DNA from: CAUSWF01 sp963535465
Lineage (GTDB): Bacteria > Bacillota_I > Bacilli_A > RF39 > UBA660
NCBI GenBank assembly: GCA_963535465.1
Contig: CAUSWF010000003.1
Location: forward strand, 1-64,000
Reading direction: 5' to 3'
Length of the DNA: 64,000 bases
The position numbers were made by a program, and so were the translations under genes. Positions 54,013 to 63,034 of the stretch are shown in pieces (positions within the stretch are counted from its first letter, which is position 1; each line of letters starts with the position of its first letter). The notes beneath the pieces are model-generated. The model had not been told where the DNA came from and made no database searches. It saw only the letters and a list, made by a program, of their open reading frames with translations.

Positions 54013-54339
54013 CTAAATTAATGATTGAACTAAAGCAAATAATATATTAATTAAATAGAAAAATAAAGAACAAAATATTACAAACATAATAGTTGCGATA
54101 GAATAACGAATCATATCATTCTTACCTAACCAATGTATTTTATCAAATTCACCTTTAACTTCTCTAAAGAAATTCTTAACATTTTCTACAAAACTATTTT
54201 TATTATCTTTCTTAGTCTTATTCACTTTCGTATTCTTTTTTTCATTTACTTTTTTTACTTCTTTTTTACTTGATTTAGAAGTATTGATATTATCAATATC
54301 ATATTTAGCATTTTTCTTATTTTTTCTAACTTCAGCCAT
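54013..54339 (-). CDS. secE: Preprotein translocase subunit SecE with Lys-rich N-terminal extension
   Basis: Essential SecYEG subunit. Start placed at 54339 (MAEVRKNKK) because AAAGGTGAT lies five bases before it; the longer frame is rejected. Residues 1-48 are a Lys/Asn-rich cytoplasmic extension. The core (about 50-108) has the amphipathic helix FFREVKGEFDKIHWLGKNDM and one transmembrane helix (about 75-100). 108 aa, somewhat longer than the single-helix Bacillus SecE because of the extension. rpmG, often upstream, is missing. Confidence 0.93.
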   Translation of the reverse strand: MAEVRKNKKNAKYDIDNINTSKSSKKEVKKVNEKKNTKVNKTKKDNKNSFVENVKNFFREVKGEFDKIHWLGKNDMIRYSIATIMFVIFCSLFFYLINILFALVQSLI

Positions 54340-54366
54340 AATATCACCTTTCATTTAACTAAAATA

Positions 54367-54382
54367 AAAACACTTTTAAGTG
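54367..54382 (-). terminator. Hairpin with T tract before secE
   Basis: Stem AGCACT/AGTGTT with a TAAA loop then five T on the minus strand. It lies downstream of the predicted secE promoter, so it may end the upstream operon or attenuate secE-nusG. Confidence 0.55.
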
Positions 54383-54390
54383 CTAGATAT

Positions 54391-54419
54391 AAAATACCAC
54401 AGCAACATAAAAATGTCAA
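54391..54419 (-). promoter_or_regulatory. Promoter of secE-nusG
   Basis: TTGACA (54419-54414), 17 bases, TATTTT (54396-54391) on the minus strand; the -35 box overlaps the TGA stop of the upstream gene. Confidence 0.7.
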
Positions 54420-55030
54420 TTATTTATATATAGAATCATCATAAATGCCATAAGCATTGCTGTCATAATAAATATTATAGGATAAAATACTATATTTATA
54501 TTAGCCCTTCTATTTAAACTATTAAATTTATATATCTTTTCAAGTATAGCATTATTCTTATCATTTTTAATAATAGGACTATCTAAATTCAATTCTTCAG
54601 ATAATTTATTAAGCTCACCCATTCTCTTAGCTTCAAAAAATTCTGATAAATAAACTGAAGCAGATGCAGTAATAACTCCTTTATAGTAAGGAATTACATC
54701 AACAGGAATCATTGTTGCAAATAAATCAAAATTATTTTTCAAATAATTATAATCTAAAAGTTCTAAACAATCAGCATATAAACCTATTTGCAAAAAACAT
54801 AATTTAGTTATATCACTCTTAACATCTTCATAACTATTTTTAGGAACAACTTCATATAAGGCAAAACCATTTTCATCAACAGATATACTGTCAATATTAA
54901 AATCAACAACTCTATAATCATTATCATGTACATATTTTAAACTGATATGCATTTTCTCAAATAATGAAGATAGTTCACTGTCATTTTTACATTTTTTTAA
55001 ATATTCTGATAATTTTGTATATCTATCCAT
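54416..55030 (-). CDS. Membrane protein with degenerate kinase-like segment, next to sigma factor
   Basis: Not assigned to a named family. Start placed at the ATG at 55030 after AGGTG; a GTG nine bases upstream is possible. 204 aa, single transmembrane helix at the C-terminus (about 180-201), so the rest is probably cytoplasmic. YVHDNDYRVVDFNIDSISVD (about 33-52) resembles a protein-kinase catalytic loop (YLHxxGxxHRDxKxxNIL) with His-Arg, Lys and Asn replaced; SDITKLCFLQIGLY (about 72-85) resembles the alpha-F region. It begins nine bases after the sigma gene and ends in TGA. Confidence 0.55.
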   Translation of the reverse strand: MDRYTKLSEYLKKCKNDSELSSLFEKMHISLKYVHDNDYRVVDFNIDSISVDENGFALYEVVPKNSYEDVKSDITKLCFLQIGLYADCLELLDYNYLKNNFDLFATMIPVDVIPYYKGVITASASVYLSEFFEAKRMGELNKLSEELNLDSPIIKNDKNNAILEKIYKFNSLNRRANINIVFYPIIFIMTAMLMAFMMILYINN

Positions 55031-55039
55031 ACACTTCAC

Positions 55040-55636
55040 CTATCTTAATTCTAATATATTAGTCTTAAAAAAACTAGACCTTTTAATTTGATTTCTAACT
55101 TTACGAATACTATTTTCAATATATTTACTATTAGTGTCTAATAAATTAGCAATTTCTTTATTAGAAAAGCCATTATATTTAAGTTCAAATATTAAAGATA
55201 AATCATCAGGTAACATATTTATAATATCTCTAGTAAGACCACCATAATAATTATTTAAAAATTTATAATGACTTTCATCCATATAATCGTAATATGACAA
55301 CATTTTTTCTTCTTTTAAGTATTCTAATCCCAATTTACTAATATAATTATAATTCTTCTTACAATAACTTATAAGCCTTCTATTTATACAAAGTACAGCA
55401 TAAGTATAAAATAAAGCACCAGAATCAGGATCATAATTTTTAATCGCATTATATAAAGCGATATTAGCTTCTTGCTTAATATCATCATAATCTATTTTCA
55501 TATTATTACTCTTATTAAACTTATTAGTAACACTATTAATAATAGGAGTATATTTACTATATAAATTTAATATTGCATCTTCATTATTTTCTCTGACCTG
55601 GCTAATTAGTTCATAGTCGTTTATCTCATACTTCAT
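55040..55636 (-). CDS. sigH: Sigma-70 family factor, SigH-like
   Basis: Alternative sigma factor. Region 2 shows DYDDIKQEANIALYNAIKNYDP and ALFYTYAVLCINRRLISYC (about 49-93); region 4 shows SLIFELKYNGFSNKEIANLL and DTNSKYIENSIRKVRNQIK (about 146-184). 198 aa, slightly short for SigH (about 215). The position between rlmB and secE is that of sigH in Bacillus. In Bacilli without sporulation SigH orthologues (ComX-like) can control competence genes, and a prepilin-type gene start lies at the left edge. The regulon cannot be read here. Confidence 0.85.
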   Translation of the reverse strand: MKYEINDYELISQVRENNEDAILNLYSKYTPIINSVTNKFNKSNNMKIDYDDIKQEANIALYNAIKNYDPDSGALFYTYAVLCINRRLISYCKKNYNYISKLGLEYLKEEKMLSYYDYMDESHYKFLNNYYGGLTRDIINMLPDDLSLIFELKYNGFSNKEIANLLDTNSKYIENSIRKVRNQIKRSSFFKTNILELR

Positions 55637-55641
55637 AAATC

Positions 55642-56340
55642 CTACTTTCTATTCCTAATCACCTCATATATCATAATACCAGCAGCAACACTAGCATTTA
55701 AACTATTAGTAACTCCATACATCGGTATCTTAACTAAGTAATCACAATTTTTTTGAACAAGATTCGACATCCCACTACCTTCATTTCCTATAATAAGACA
55801 AGTCTTCATATCATAGTCAACACTTCTATAATCAACAGAATTATTTAAAGCAGTTCCTACTATCCAAAATCCTTCTTTCTTTAATTCTCTAATTGTATTA
55901 CTTATATTAGTAACTTGAACTATATCCATATTATTTATAGTACCAACACTAGTCTTCATAACAGTAGCATTGACCTGAACCTGTCTATCTTTAGGTATTA
56001 TAATTGCATCTACTCCTGCAGCTTCACAAGTTCTAATAATAGCTCCTAAATTATGTGGATCTTCTATATGATCAAGAAGAACAATAAAATTAGGTTTTTT
56101 AGATAACACATTTTCTAAACTCTTATATGAGTAATCAGGAATGTCTAATATTATACCTTGATTAACTCCGGGTGCCAAACGATCAATTTCTCTTTTTGAA
56201 ACAATTATATATTCAATTTTACTATTTTCAAGCATAGTTATAATATTTTGATCATTAAAACCTTCTTGTATATATATTTTATTAATTTTAGAATTATTTT
56301 CTAATAACTCTTTTGCTACATTTCTTCCATATACTAACAT
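55642..56340 (-). CDS. rlmB: TrmH/SpoU-family 23S rRNA 2'-O-methyltransferase RlmB-like
   Basis: SPOUT-fold methyltransferase expected to act on a 23S rRNA ribose. N-terminal substrate-binding domain (about 1-70), starting MLVYGRNVAKELLEN. Motif 1 is LLDHIEDPHNLGAIIRTCEAAGV (about 84-106, split), motif 2 LIIGNEGSGMS (about 181-191) and motif 3 IPMYGVTNSLNASVAAGI (about 204-221). 232 aa, normal. It follows mrnC without a gap, as yacO does in Bacillus. Confidence 0.95.
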   Translation of the reverse strand: MLVYGRNVAKELLENNSKINKIYIQEGFNDQNIITMLENSKIEYIIVSKREIDRLAPGVNQGIILDIPDYSYKSLENVLSKKPNFIVLLDHIEDPHNLGAIIRTCEAAGVDAIIIPKDRQVQVNATVMKTSVGTINNMDIVQVTNISNTIRELKKEGFWIVGTALNNSVDYRSVDYDMKTCLIIGNEGSGMSNLVQKNCDYLVKIPMYGVTNSLNASVAAGIMIYEVIRNRK

Positions 56341-56715
56341 CTACTCACCTAATATGAAATCCATAATTTCATCTATTCTTTCTCTTTTACCATCTATTTC
56401 TAAATATCCAATTAAAGATTCTAATCCAGTAGCCATCTTATAAGTAACAATATCAGTATTTTTAGGATGACTAGTAGTTTTATAATTTCTACCTCTCTTA
56501 TATATTTCTATTTCATCATCTGAAAGGAAATTAGATTCAAGCATCCTCTTAACATTAGCTGCTTGACTCTTTGCACTAACATATTTAATAGATTCTTTTT
56601 GTATCTCATTAACATTTGAAAAAAATCTATTAACTAAATATTTCCTTACATAATTTTCATATATAGTATCTCCAAGATAAGCTAATATTAAAACATTATA
56701 TTCACAAGTCTTCAT
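56341..56715 (-). CDS. mrnC: Mini-ribonuclease 3 (MrnC)
   Basis: RNase III-like enzyme without a double-stranded RNA-binding domain, matures 23S rRNA ends. The catalytic signature is LILAYLGDTIYENYVRKYLV (about 9-28) with Asp16; the metal-binding Glu is expected in ATGLESLIGYLEIDG (about 98-112). 124 aa, slightly shorter than in Bacillus. It lies between cysS and rlmB in the conserved order. Confidence 0.95.
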   Translation of the reverse strand: MKTCEYNVLILAYLGDTIYENYVRKYLVNRFFSNVNEIQKESIKYVSAKSQAANVKRMLESNFLSDDEIEIYKRGRNYKTTSHPKNTDIVTYKMATGLESLIGYLEIDGKRERIDEIMDFILGE

Positions 56716-56716
56716 A

Positions 56717-58099
56717 TTACACCATCTTGTAAGTAGTACCTTCTTTAGTATCTATAAGTTGAACTCCAAGTTTTAATAACTCATTTCTAATATCATCAGC
56801 TAAAGCATAATCTTTATTTAACTTAGCAATTTTTCTCTCTTCAATTTTATTAATTATATAATCATGCTGGACAGCTTCACTCTTTTCTTTTATTAAATCA
56901 AGTCCTAACACTTTATCAAAATCTTTAACCAACGCTAATTTAGTATGATCGTTTACTTCATTATCTTTTAGTAAAGAATATAAAACAGTCAATCCATTAG
57001 CAGTATTTAAATCATTAGAAATTTCATCTATAAATAATTTTCTATATTTATCATAACTATCTTTTATAAGATTCCCATTATCTGTTAATAATTCTATTTT
57101 ATTTCTAAGTTTCTTAAGTTGCTCACTTGCTTGATTTAAAGCCTCATACGTAAATAAAAGTTGTTTTCTATAATGAGAATTTATACACATAAATCTAAAA
57201 GCTAAAGGATCATATCCTTTTTCTTCTAATACACTAACAGTAAGTATTGCTCCATTAGACTTACTCATCTTACCAGTAGAATCTAATAAATGCTCATTAT
57301 GAAACCAATAATTACACCACTTATGACCAAGAAAAGCTTCACTTTGAGCAATTTCATTAGTATGATGTGGAAATATATTATCTACTCCACCGCCATGAAT
57401 ATCTAATCTTTCACCTAAATATTTTAATGAAATACCAGAACACTCTATATGCCAACCTGGATATCCTCTACCATATGGAGAATCCCAAAGTAATTCATGA
57501 TTTTCAAATTTACTATTAGTAAACCATAAAGCAAAATCAGCTTGATTTCTCTTGTTACTATCTTCTCCTACACCTTCTCTAACACCAACTTTTAACTCTT
57601 TGTCATTAGTTAAAGTATAATAATGGTCAAGTTTAGAAACATCAAAATATACATTACCACCACTTTGATATGCATAACCATCTTTAATTAATTTATCTAT
57701 AATTTTAATATATTCATCAATATTATTAGTAGCAGAACTAACTATCTCAGGCATTATACAATTAACTTTAGAATAATCTTTAAAAAAAGCATCAGTATAA
57801 AATTTAGCTATTTCCATTGAAGTTTTACCTTCCCTTTTTTTAGCTATCTCCATTTTATCTTCGCCTTGATCACTATCACCACTTAAATGTCCTACATCTG
57901 TAATATTCATAGCTCTAGTAACTTCATATCCTAAATATTTTAATGTTCTATATAAAATATCATGGCCTATATAATTCCTAATATTACCAATATGAGCGTA
58001 ATGATATACCGTAGGACCACATGTATACATTTTTACCTTTCCTTCTTCAAATGGCTTAAATTCTTCTATACTTCTAGTTAATGTATTATATATCTTCAT
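56717..58099 (-). CDS. cysS: Cysteinyl-tRNA synthetase
   Basis: Class I synthetase for Cys. Zinc site residues: Cys28 in MYTCGPTVYHYAHIGN (HIGH variant HIGN), the Cys in WHIECSG and His in GGGVDNIFPHHTNE. KMSKS motif intact in KMSKSNGAIL (about 267-276). C-terminal helical anticodon domain to residue 460. Normal length. It heads the cysS-mrnC-rlmB-sigma run, with one-base gaps. No cysE upstream. Confidence 0.98.
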   Translation of the reverse strand: MKIYNTLTRSIEEFKPFEEGKVKMYTCGPTVYHYAHIGNIRNYIGHDILYRTLKYLGYEVTRAMNITDVGHLSGDSDQGEDKMEIAKKREGKTSMEIAKFYTDAFFKDYSKVNCIMPEIVSSATNNIDEYIKIIDKLIKDGYAYQSGGNVYFDVSKLDHYYTLTNDKELKVGVREGVGEDSNKRNQADFALWFTNSKFENHELLWDSPYGRGYPGWHIECSGISLKYLGERLDIHGGGVDNIFPHHTNEIAQSEAFLGHKWCNYWFHNEHLLDSTGKMSKSNGAILTVSVLEEKGYDPLAFRFMCINSHYRKQLLFTYEALNQASEQLKKLRNKIELLTDNGNLIKDSYDKYRKLFIDEISNDLNTANGLTVLYSLLKDNEVNDHTKLALVKDFDKVLGLDLIKEKSEAVQHDYIINKIEERKIAKLNKDYALADDIRNELLKLGVQLIDTKEGTTYKMV

Positions 58100-58134
58100 A
58101 ATTGCACCTCAGAATTAGTATAACATTTTATAAC

Positions 58135-58165
58135 AAAAGAAAAAAGAATTAGATTTCTCTAATTC
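58135..58165 (-). terminator. Terminator of the YfcC-family gene
   Basis: Eight-base stem GAATTAGA/TCTAATTC with a GAAA loop, then TTTTTTCTTTT on the minus strand. Confidence 0.88.
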
Positions 58166-58172
58166 AATTTAA

Positions 58173-59882
58173 TTATATTAATGATACTAATACCAATATA
58201 ATTAATACTAGTACTAATAATTCTAATACAATTTTCCAAACTGATTTAATCCAATCAGTATAATTAATTTCAAATTTACTTAATCCATATAATAAAACTA
58301 CACTTGTTGGAGCAACAAACATAACTAATCCATAAATCATTTGTACAGTTAATGCGATTAATGGATTTAATTTTATATCAGCTGCCTTTAATGTAATTTG
58401 AGGTAATATACTATAGAAAGTATATGTCATATCACCATTTAATACTGAACCTAATGCTGCGATTAATGAAGTAATTATTAATGAAAATCCTTTGTTTAAA
58501 CCAAGTAATGCATTATAAATATATGCTTGGAATGGATGTAAAGCATTAATTACTACAATTAGATAAACTAATCCAGTAAGTAAAGCAGGAACAACAGCCT
58601 TTGAAACTCCATCGATAAATCCATCTATTAAGTCATCTAATTTAACTTTATAAATAAATGCTATTAATAATACAGTGAAGAATATTAATATATTTAAATT
58701 ATTTAAACTCCATCCACCGAATTCAACTATTCCACCTAATAATTTAGAGAATAATTTAAATCCAAATATTGAATATGATGAAATATCTTTTACTAAAACT
58801 TCAAAATATTTAACTCCAAATACTGTATTCCATGGCATAAATGCTATAACTGTAAGTACAGCAAGTAGTCCTAAAATAACTGCCAGTGGAATCAATGATT
58901 GTTTAACGTTTTCTGCTTTAAGCATAATTACATCTTGATCAATCAAATCAGCTTTATTTGGATTCTTCTTAGTAGTTTTCTTAGTAGTCTTCTTAGAAGA
59001 TTTTGTTGTCTTTGAAGTCTTCTTAGTAACCTTAGTTTCTTTAGTTAATTTAGCTTCTTTTACATTGTCTTTCTTATTTTCTTCTTTTACTACAACTTTT
59101 TCTGTTACTTTTTTATTTGTTTCTACTAAATTATAAGCAAGTATAACTAAACCTAATAATAACACAATAAACTTATATACTACATTAGTATTGTAATTAG
59201 TAATATTAAGCATTGAATATGCAGCATTCAAATTAGTTGACGCATAAGTAGTAGTCATAACTCCTAATAATATAGAAGATATAGTAGCAATAGCAACCTT
59301 CTTCTTATCAATACCAGTTTTTATCATAACACTAACTACAAATGGTGCTAATAAGAACATAACCAATTGTAATCCTGCAACATTAACTAATGATGCAAAT
59401 AGTGTCATTACTAAAATCATAAATATGTACTTATTATCTAAAATCTTAGCTAGTAATGTTGCAACTGCTGACAATAACACAGCAACTAATACTACAGCAA
59501 GAATTCCATATAATGTACCAACAAATTTAATAGCAGCTGGCATATAAACTAATGCTGTAAGAACAGCCATAGGTATTGCGTAGCATAATTCCTTTCCTGT
59601 TTCAATTTGCTTAGATGTCTTATTTATCAAAGCATGATATGCTGGAATATTATTTAAAATTCCATAAAAGCCACCAACAACAAGTACAAATACTACAACA
59701 TATCCAAAATATTGTAATAAAGGTTGTTGATAACTAAATAGGTTAAATAAACCTAATTGTGAACCATCTTTAATTACTTGAAATTTGCCTGGTTGAATAC
59801 TACCACCAGGAACTAACCAAGTTAATAATATAACAACACATAAAGTAATTAAAACAGCCTTTAATGTATTATGTTTTTTCAT
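58173..59882 (-). CDS. YfcC-family permease with Lys/Thr-rich cytoplasmic loop
   Basis: Predicted secondary transporter of the ion-transporter (C4-dicarboxylate anaerobic carrier/YfcC) superfamily. N-terminal LKAVLITLCVVILLTWLVPGG (split; residues 7-27) is typical; about twelve helices are visible in two halves (roughly 7-255 and 330-569). Between them is an unusual cytoplasmic loop (about 255-328) rich in Lys and Thr. Family members are proposed to move dicarboxylates, amino acids or peptides; the substrate is not predictable. Single-gene unit between two terminators. Confidence 0.75.
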   Translation of the reverse strand: MKKHNTLKAVLITLCVVILLTWLVPGGSIQPGKFQVIKDGSQLGLFNLFSYQQPLLQYFGYVVVFVLVVGGFYGILNNIPAYHALINKTSKQIETGKELCYAIPMAVLTALVYMPAAIKFVGTLYGILAVVLVAVLLSAVATLLAKILDNKYIFMILVMTLFASLVNVAGLQLVMFLLAPFVVSVMIKTGIDKKKVAIATISSILLGVMTTTYASTNLNAAYSMLNITNYNTNVVYKFIVLLLGLVILAYNLVETNKKVTEKVVVKEENKKDNVKEAKLTKETKVTKKTSKTTKSSKKTTKKTTKKNPNKADLIDQDVIMLKAENVKQSLIPLAVILGLLAVLTVIAFMPWNTVFGVKYFEVLVKDISSYSIFGFKLFSKLLGGIVEFGGWSLNNLNILIFFTVLLIAFIYKVKLDDLIDGFIDGVSKAVVPALLTGLVYLIVVINALHPFQAYIYNALLGLNKGFSLIITSLIAALGSVLNGDMTYTFYSILPQITLKAADIKLNPLIALTVQMIYGLVMFVAPTSVVLLYGLSKFEINYTDWIKSVWKIVLELLVLVLIILVLVSLI

Positions 59883-59900
59883 AATTACCCTCCCATAATA

Positions 59901-59929
59901 ATTATAGTATTAAAATAGTATATTTACAA
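59901..59929 (-). promoter_or_regulatory. Promoter of the YfcC-family gene
   Basis: TTGTAA (59929-59924), 17 bases, TATAAT (59906-59901) on the minus strand. Confidence 0.8.
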
Positions 59930-59952
59930 GATTTTTAAGTGAAAATACTATG

Positions 59953-59974
59953 AAAAAAGAAACTATTCAGTTTC
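59953..59974 (-). terminator. Terminator of the mscL-dusB-RDD-lysS operon
   Basis: Stem GAAACT/AGTTTC with a GAAT loop, then six T on the minus strand; it overlaps the lysS stop codon. Confidence 0.82.
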
Positions 59975-61468
59975 TTTATTTTTATCTTTCAAATTTGGCT
60001 TCATAAGCGGGAATAATAATACATCTCTAATAGAATCTTGTTCAGTAAAGAACATACATAATCTATCTATTCCATATCCAATTCCACCTGCCGGAGGCAT
60101 ACCATATTCTAATGCTTCAACGAAATCCATATCGATATCATTAGCCTCAGCATTTCCTAAATCTCTTTCTTTCAATTGATTTTCAAATCTTTCTAATTGA
60201 TCTATAGGATCATTTAATTCAGTATATGCATTAGCAAATTCTTTTCCTGCAATAAAGAATTCAAATCTTTGAGTAAATCTTGGATCTTCAGGATCTTTCT
60301 TAGTAAGTGGAGATATTTCAATTGGATGGCCATATAAGAATGTAGGTTGAATTAATGTCTCTTCAACATATTTTTCAAAGAATTTATTAATTATATGACC
60401 ATATTGCTTCTCATGTTCCATAAGTTCAATATTATGTTCTTCAGCCACTTTTAAAGCCCCTTCTAAATCAAGTTTCTTGAAATCAATCCCTGTTTGTTCT
60501 TTAATAGCATCTGTCATACTAATCTTCTTAAATTCACCAGCTAAACTTATATCATGTCCATACCATCTGAATACTTCTTTACCAAATACTTCTTTAGCAA
60601 TTGTCTTATACATATCCTCTGTCATAGACATCATACCATCTAAATCACTATAAGCAAGATATGCTTCCATTAAGGTAAATTCAGGATTATGTTTTAAATC
60701 CATTCCTTCATTTCTAAATACTCTTCCAATTTCATAAACAGCTTCCATTCCACCTACTAATAATCTCTTAAGTGGTAATTCTAATGCTATTCTTAAATAT
60801 AAATCTAAATCTTGTGCATTATGATGTGTTATAAATGGTCTAGCAGATGCTCCAGTTAATAAATTAGTTAAAACAGGATTTTCTACTTCAACAAATCCTC
60901 TGTTATCCATAAATCTTTGAATACATCTAATAATTTTAGGTCTAATAAAAGCTATATTTTTAGACTCTTGATTAACTATCAAATCAACATATCTTCTTCT
61001 ATATCTTTCTTCTTTATCAGCAAGTCCATGAAATTTTTCAGGTAATGGTCTTAATGCTTTAACTAAATGTGTATATTCTAAACATTTAATAGTAACTTCT
61101 CCTGTCTTAGTCTTCATTAATTTACCATAAACTCCGACTATATCTCCTAAATCAGCACTCTTGAAAAATTCATAAGTATCTTCTCCTACATCATTTACTG
61201 ATATATATACTTGTATAAAACCAGTCTTATCCTGAATACTAAAAAATGATGCTTTACCCATTCTTCTTATGAACATTATTCTTCCAGCTACTTTAGCATA
61301 CGCATCTAACTTTTCAAAATCATCATGTTCTACATCTTTATATTTTTCTTTTAATTCACTAGCGTAACTATCTCTATCAAATCTTTGTCCAAACGGATCA
61401 ATACCCATCTCAGCTATTCTCTTAGCTTTTTCTCTTCTTACTAACTCTTGCTCACTAAATTCTCTCAT
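59963..61468 (-). CDS. lysS: Lysyl-tRNA synthetase (class II)
   Basis: Class II synthetase. N-terminal OB-fold anticodon domain (about 50-150) with AGRIMFIRRMGKASFFSIQD; motif 1 near RRRYVDLIVN; motif 2 EIGRVFRNEGMDLKHNPEFT (about 251-270); motif 3 GYGIDRLCMFFT (about 468-479). 501 aa, normal. The start follows AGGAGG and overlaps the RDD gene stop (ATGA). Located as in Bacillus after dusB. Confidence 0.98.
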   Translation of the reverse strand: MREFSEQELVRREKAKRIAEMGIDPFGQRFDRDSYASELKEKYKDVEHDDFEKLDAYAKVAGRIMFIRRMGKASFFSIQDKTGFIQVYISVNDVGEDTYEFFKSADLGDIVGVYGKLMKTKTGEVTIKCLEYTHLVKALRPLPEKFHGLADKEERYRRRYVDLIVNQESKNIAFIRPKIIRCIQRFMDNRGFVEVENPVLTNLLTGASARPFITHHNAQDLDLYLRIALELPLKRLLVGGMEAVYEIGRVFRNEGMDLKHNPEFTLMEAYLAYSDLDGMMSMTEDMYKTIAKEVFGKEVFRWYGHDISLAGEFKKISMTDAIKEQTGIDFKKLDLEGALKVAEEHNIELMEHEKQYGHIINKFFEKYVEETLIQPTFLYGHPIEISPLTKKDPEDPRFTQRFEFFIAGKEFANAYTELNDPIDQLERFENQLKERDLGNAEANDIDMDFVEALEYGMPPAGGIGYGIDRLCMFFTEQDSIRDVLLFPLMKPNLKDKNKETE

Positions 61469-62064
61469 ACTTCTCCTCCTAAATCATTAACTACTTGAGT
61501 AGATGCAACTAAATCATGTAGACCTCTACCATCAAGCCTAAATATCATCATCAAACTTGAAATTATCATTATAATTCGATTAATAGTTGATATATAATCA
61601 TCATATAATAGAAAATGTTTCTTATCTAATAATAAAAACAATGAAAATGAAATCAAATTATATAATATATAATTAATCATCAAACTTCTAATAATCATAT
61701 CATTGATATTAATCTTACCTTTATTAGAAATCACTTTCAATCTAAGAACTTTTTTACCTAACGTTCTACCACCTAAATAATATTGTAATAAACCATAATA
61801 TGCTATAGATACAAAAATTAAACTTACAGAAAATCCTCCATTGGCAACATTATTTTCATAAATCAAATCGTTATACATTTTATTAAATTCTTCATTACTT
61901 AAATTCTTATCTCTATAATGAGTAAGAAATTCACTAATTTTGCCATTATTCTTTTTTAAATTCTCTTGATTTGTAAAAGGTAATAATAAAATTGCTGCCA
62001 ATAGTGCAACTATTATAAAATCAAGTATATATGCAAATAATCTTTTAATAAATAGCGGTTTCAT
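61465..62064 (-). CDS. RDD-family membrane protein
   Basis: Integral membrane protein with the RDD N-terminal pattern KRLFAYILDFIIVALLAAILLLP (split; Arg9 and Asp15) and the family's late block GGRTLGKKVLRLKVIS (about 98-113). About four helices: 8-28, 74-96, 120-145, 152-175. Ends GLHDLVASTQVV. Function unknown in general; some relatives are linked to sodium or proton handling. Its ATG lies 20 bases inside dusB and its TGA overlaps lysS. Confidence 0.88.
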   Translation of the reverse strand: MKPLFIKRLFAYILDFIIVALLAAILLLPFTNQENLKKNNGKISEFLTHYRDKNLSNEEFNKMYNDLIYENNVANGGFSVSLIFVSIAYYGLLQYYLGGRTLGKKVLRLKVISNKGKININDMIIRSLMINYILYNLISFSLFLLLDKKHFLLYDDYISTINRIIMIISSLMMIFRLDGRGLHDLVASTQVVNDLGGEV

Positions 62065-63034
62065 CTAACTCCTCCAAATATTGATTTATAGCTAATATTA
62101 TAGCATCTTTATCATTAGTTTCATATATTTTATTTTTAATAATATTAGCTCCTGGTAATCCTTTTAAGTACCATGCAAGATGATTTCTAATTTCAAGTAC
62201 AGCAACTTTATCAGGTTTTATTTTCAAAAGATAATTAAAATGTTTCAAACACATATTAACTTTATCTTTATATGTTAGAGTCGGAATCTCTTTACCTTCT
62301 AACTTATAAACAATATCTCTTATCAACCAAGGATTTCCTAAAACCCCTCTTCCAATCATTATCGCATCACAGTTAGTATCTTTTAACATTTTTAAAGCAT
62401 CATCAACACTTCTTATATCTCCATTACCAATAACAGGTATAGAAACAGCTTCTTTCACATCTTTTATAATATTCCAATCAGCCTTACCACTGTATCCTTG
62501 AGATCTAGTTCTAGGATGAACAGTAATAGCACTAGCACCAGCCTGCTGACATACCTTAGCAATTTCTACTGCATTTATATGGTTATTGTCCCATCCACTT
62601 CTAATCTTAACTGTAACAGGAATAGGTACAGCAGCAACAACAGACTTCACAATATCATATACTTTTTCAGGATTTTTTAATAAGGCAGAGCCTGCCTGAG
62701 CTCTAAGCGCAACTTTAGGAACAGGACATCCCATATTAATATCTATAATATCTGGATGCATATTCTCATATATATACTTAGCAGCGACAACAAACGATGA
62801 TACGTCACTACCAAAAATTTGCTGAACAATAGGCCTTTCTGCCTCAGTCATATAAAGCATATCGATAGTCTTCTTATTATTATAAAATATAGCTTTATCA
62901 CTAACCATCTCAGCAAAAATTAATCCTGCACCCATCTCCTTACAAATACGTCGAAAGGCCGAATTGCAAACTCCGGCCATCGGTGCTAATACAACCTGAT
63001 TGTTAATTATAACATCACGTATATTCCACTTCAT
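62045..63034 (-). CDS. dusB: tRNA-dihydrouridine synthase
   Basis: FMN-dependent enzyme reducing uridines in the tRNA D-loop. TIM barrel with VVLAPMAGVCNSAFRRICKE (about 13-32), catalytic Cys in INMGCPVPKV (about 98-107), KIRSGWD, TVHPRTRSQGYSGKADW, PVIGNGDI and IGRGVLGNPWL (about 226-236). 329 aa, normal. It overlaps mscL by one base (TAATG). Confidence 0.96.
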   Translation of the reverse strand: MKWNIRDVIINNQVVLAPMAGVCNSAFRRICKEMGAGLIFAEMVSDKAIFYNNKKTIDMLYMTEAERPIVQQIFGSDVSSFVVAAKYIYENMHPDIIDINMGCPVPKVALRAQAGSALLKNPEKVYDIVKSVVAAVPIPVTVKIRSGWDNNHINAVEIAKVCQQAGASAITVHPRTRSQGYSGKADWNIIKDVKEAVSIPVIGNGDIRSVDDALKMLKDTNCDAIMIGRGVLGNPWLIRDIVYKLEGKEIPTLTYKDKVNMCLKHFNYLLKIKPDKVAVLEIRNHLAWYLKGLPGANIIKNKIYETNDKDAIILAINQYLEELDETAIY

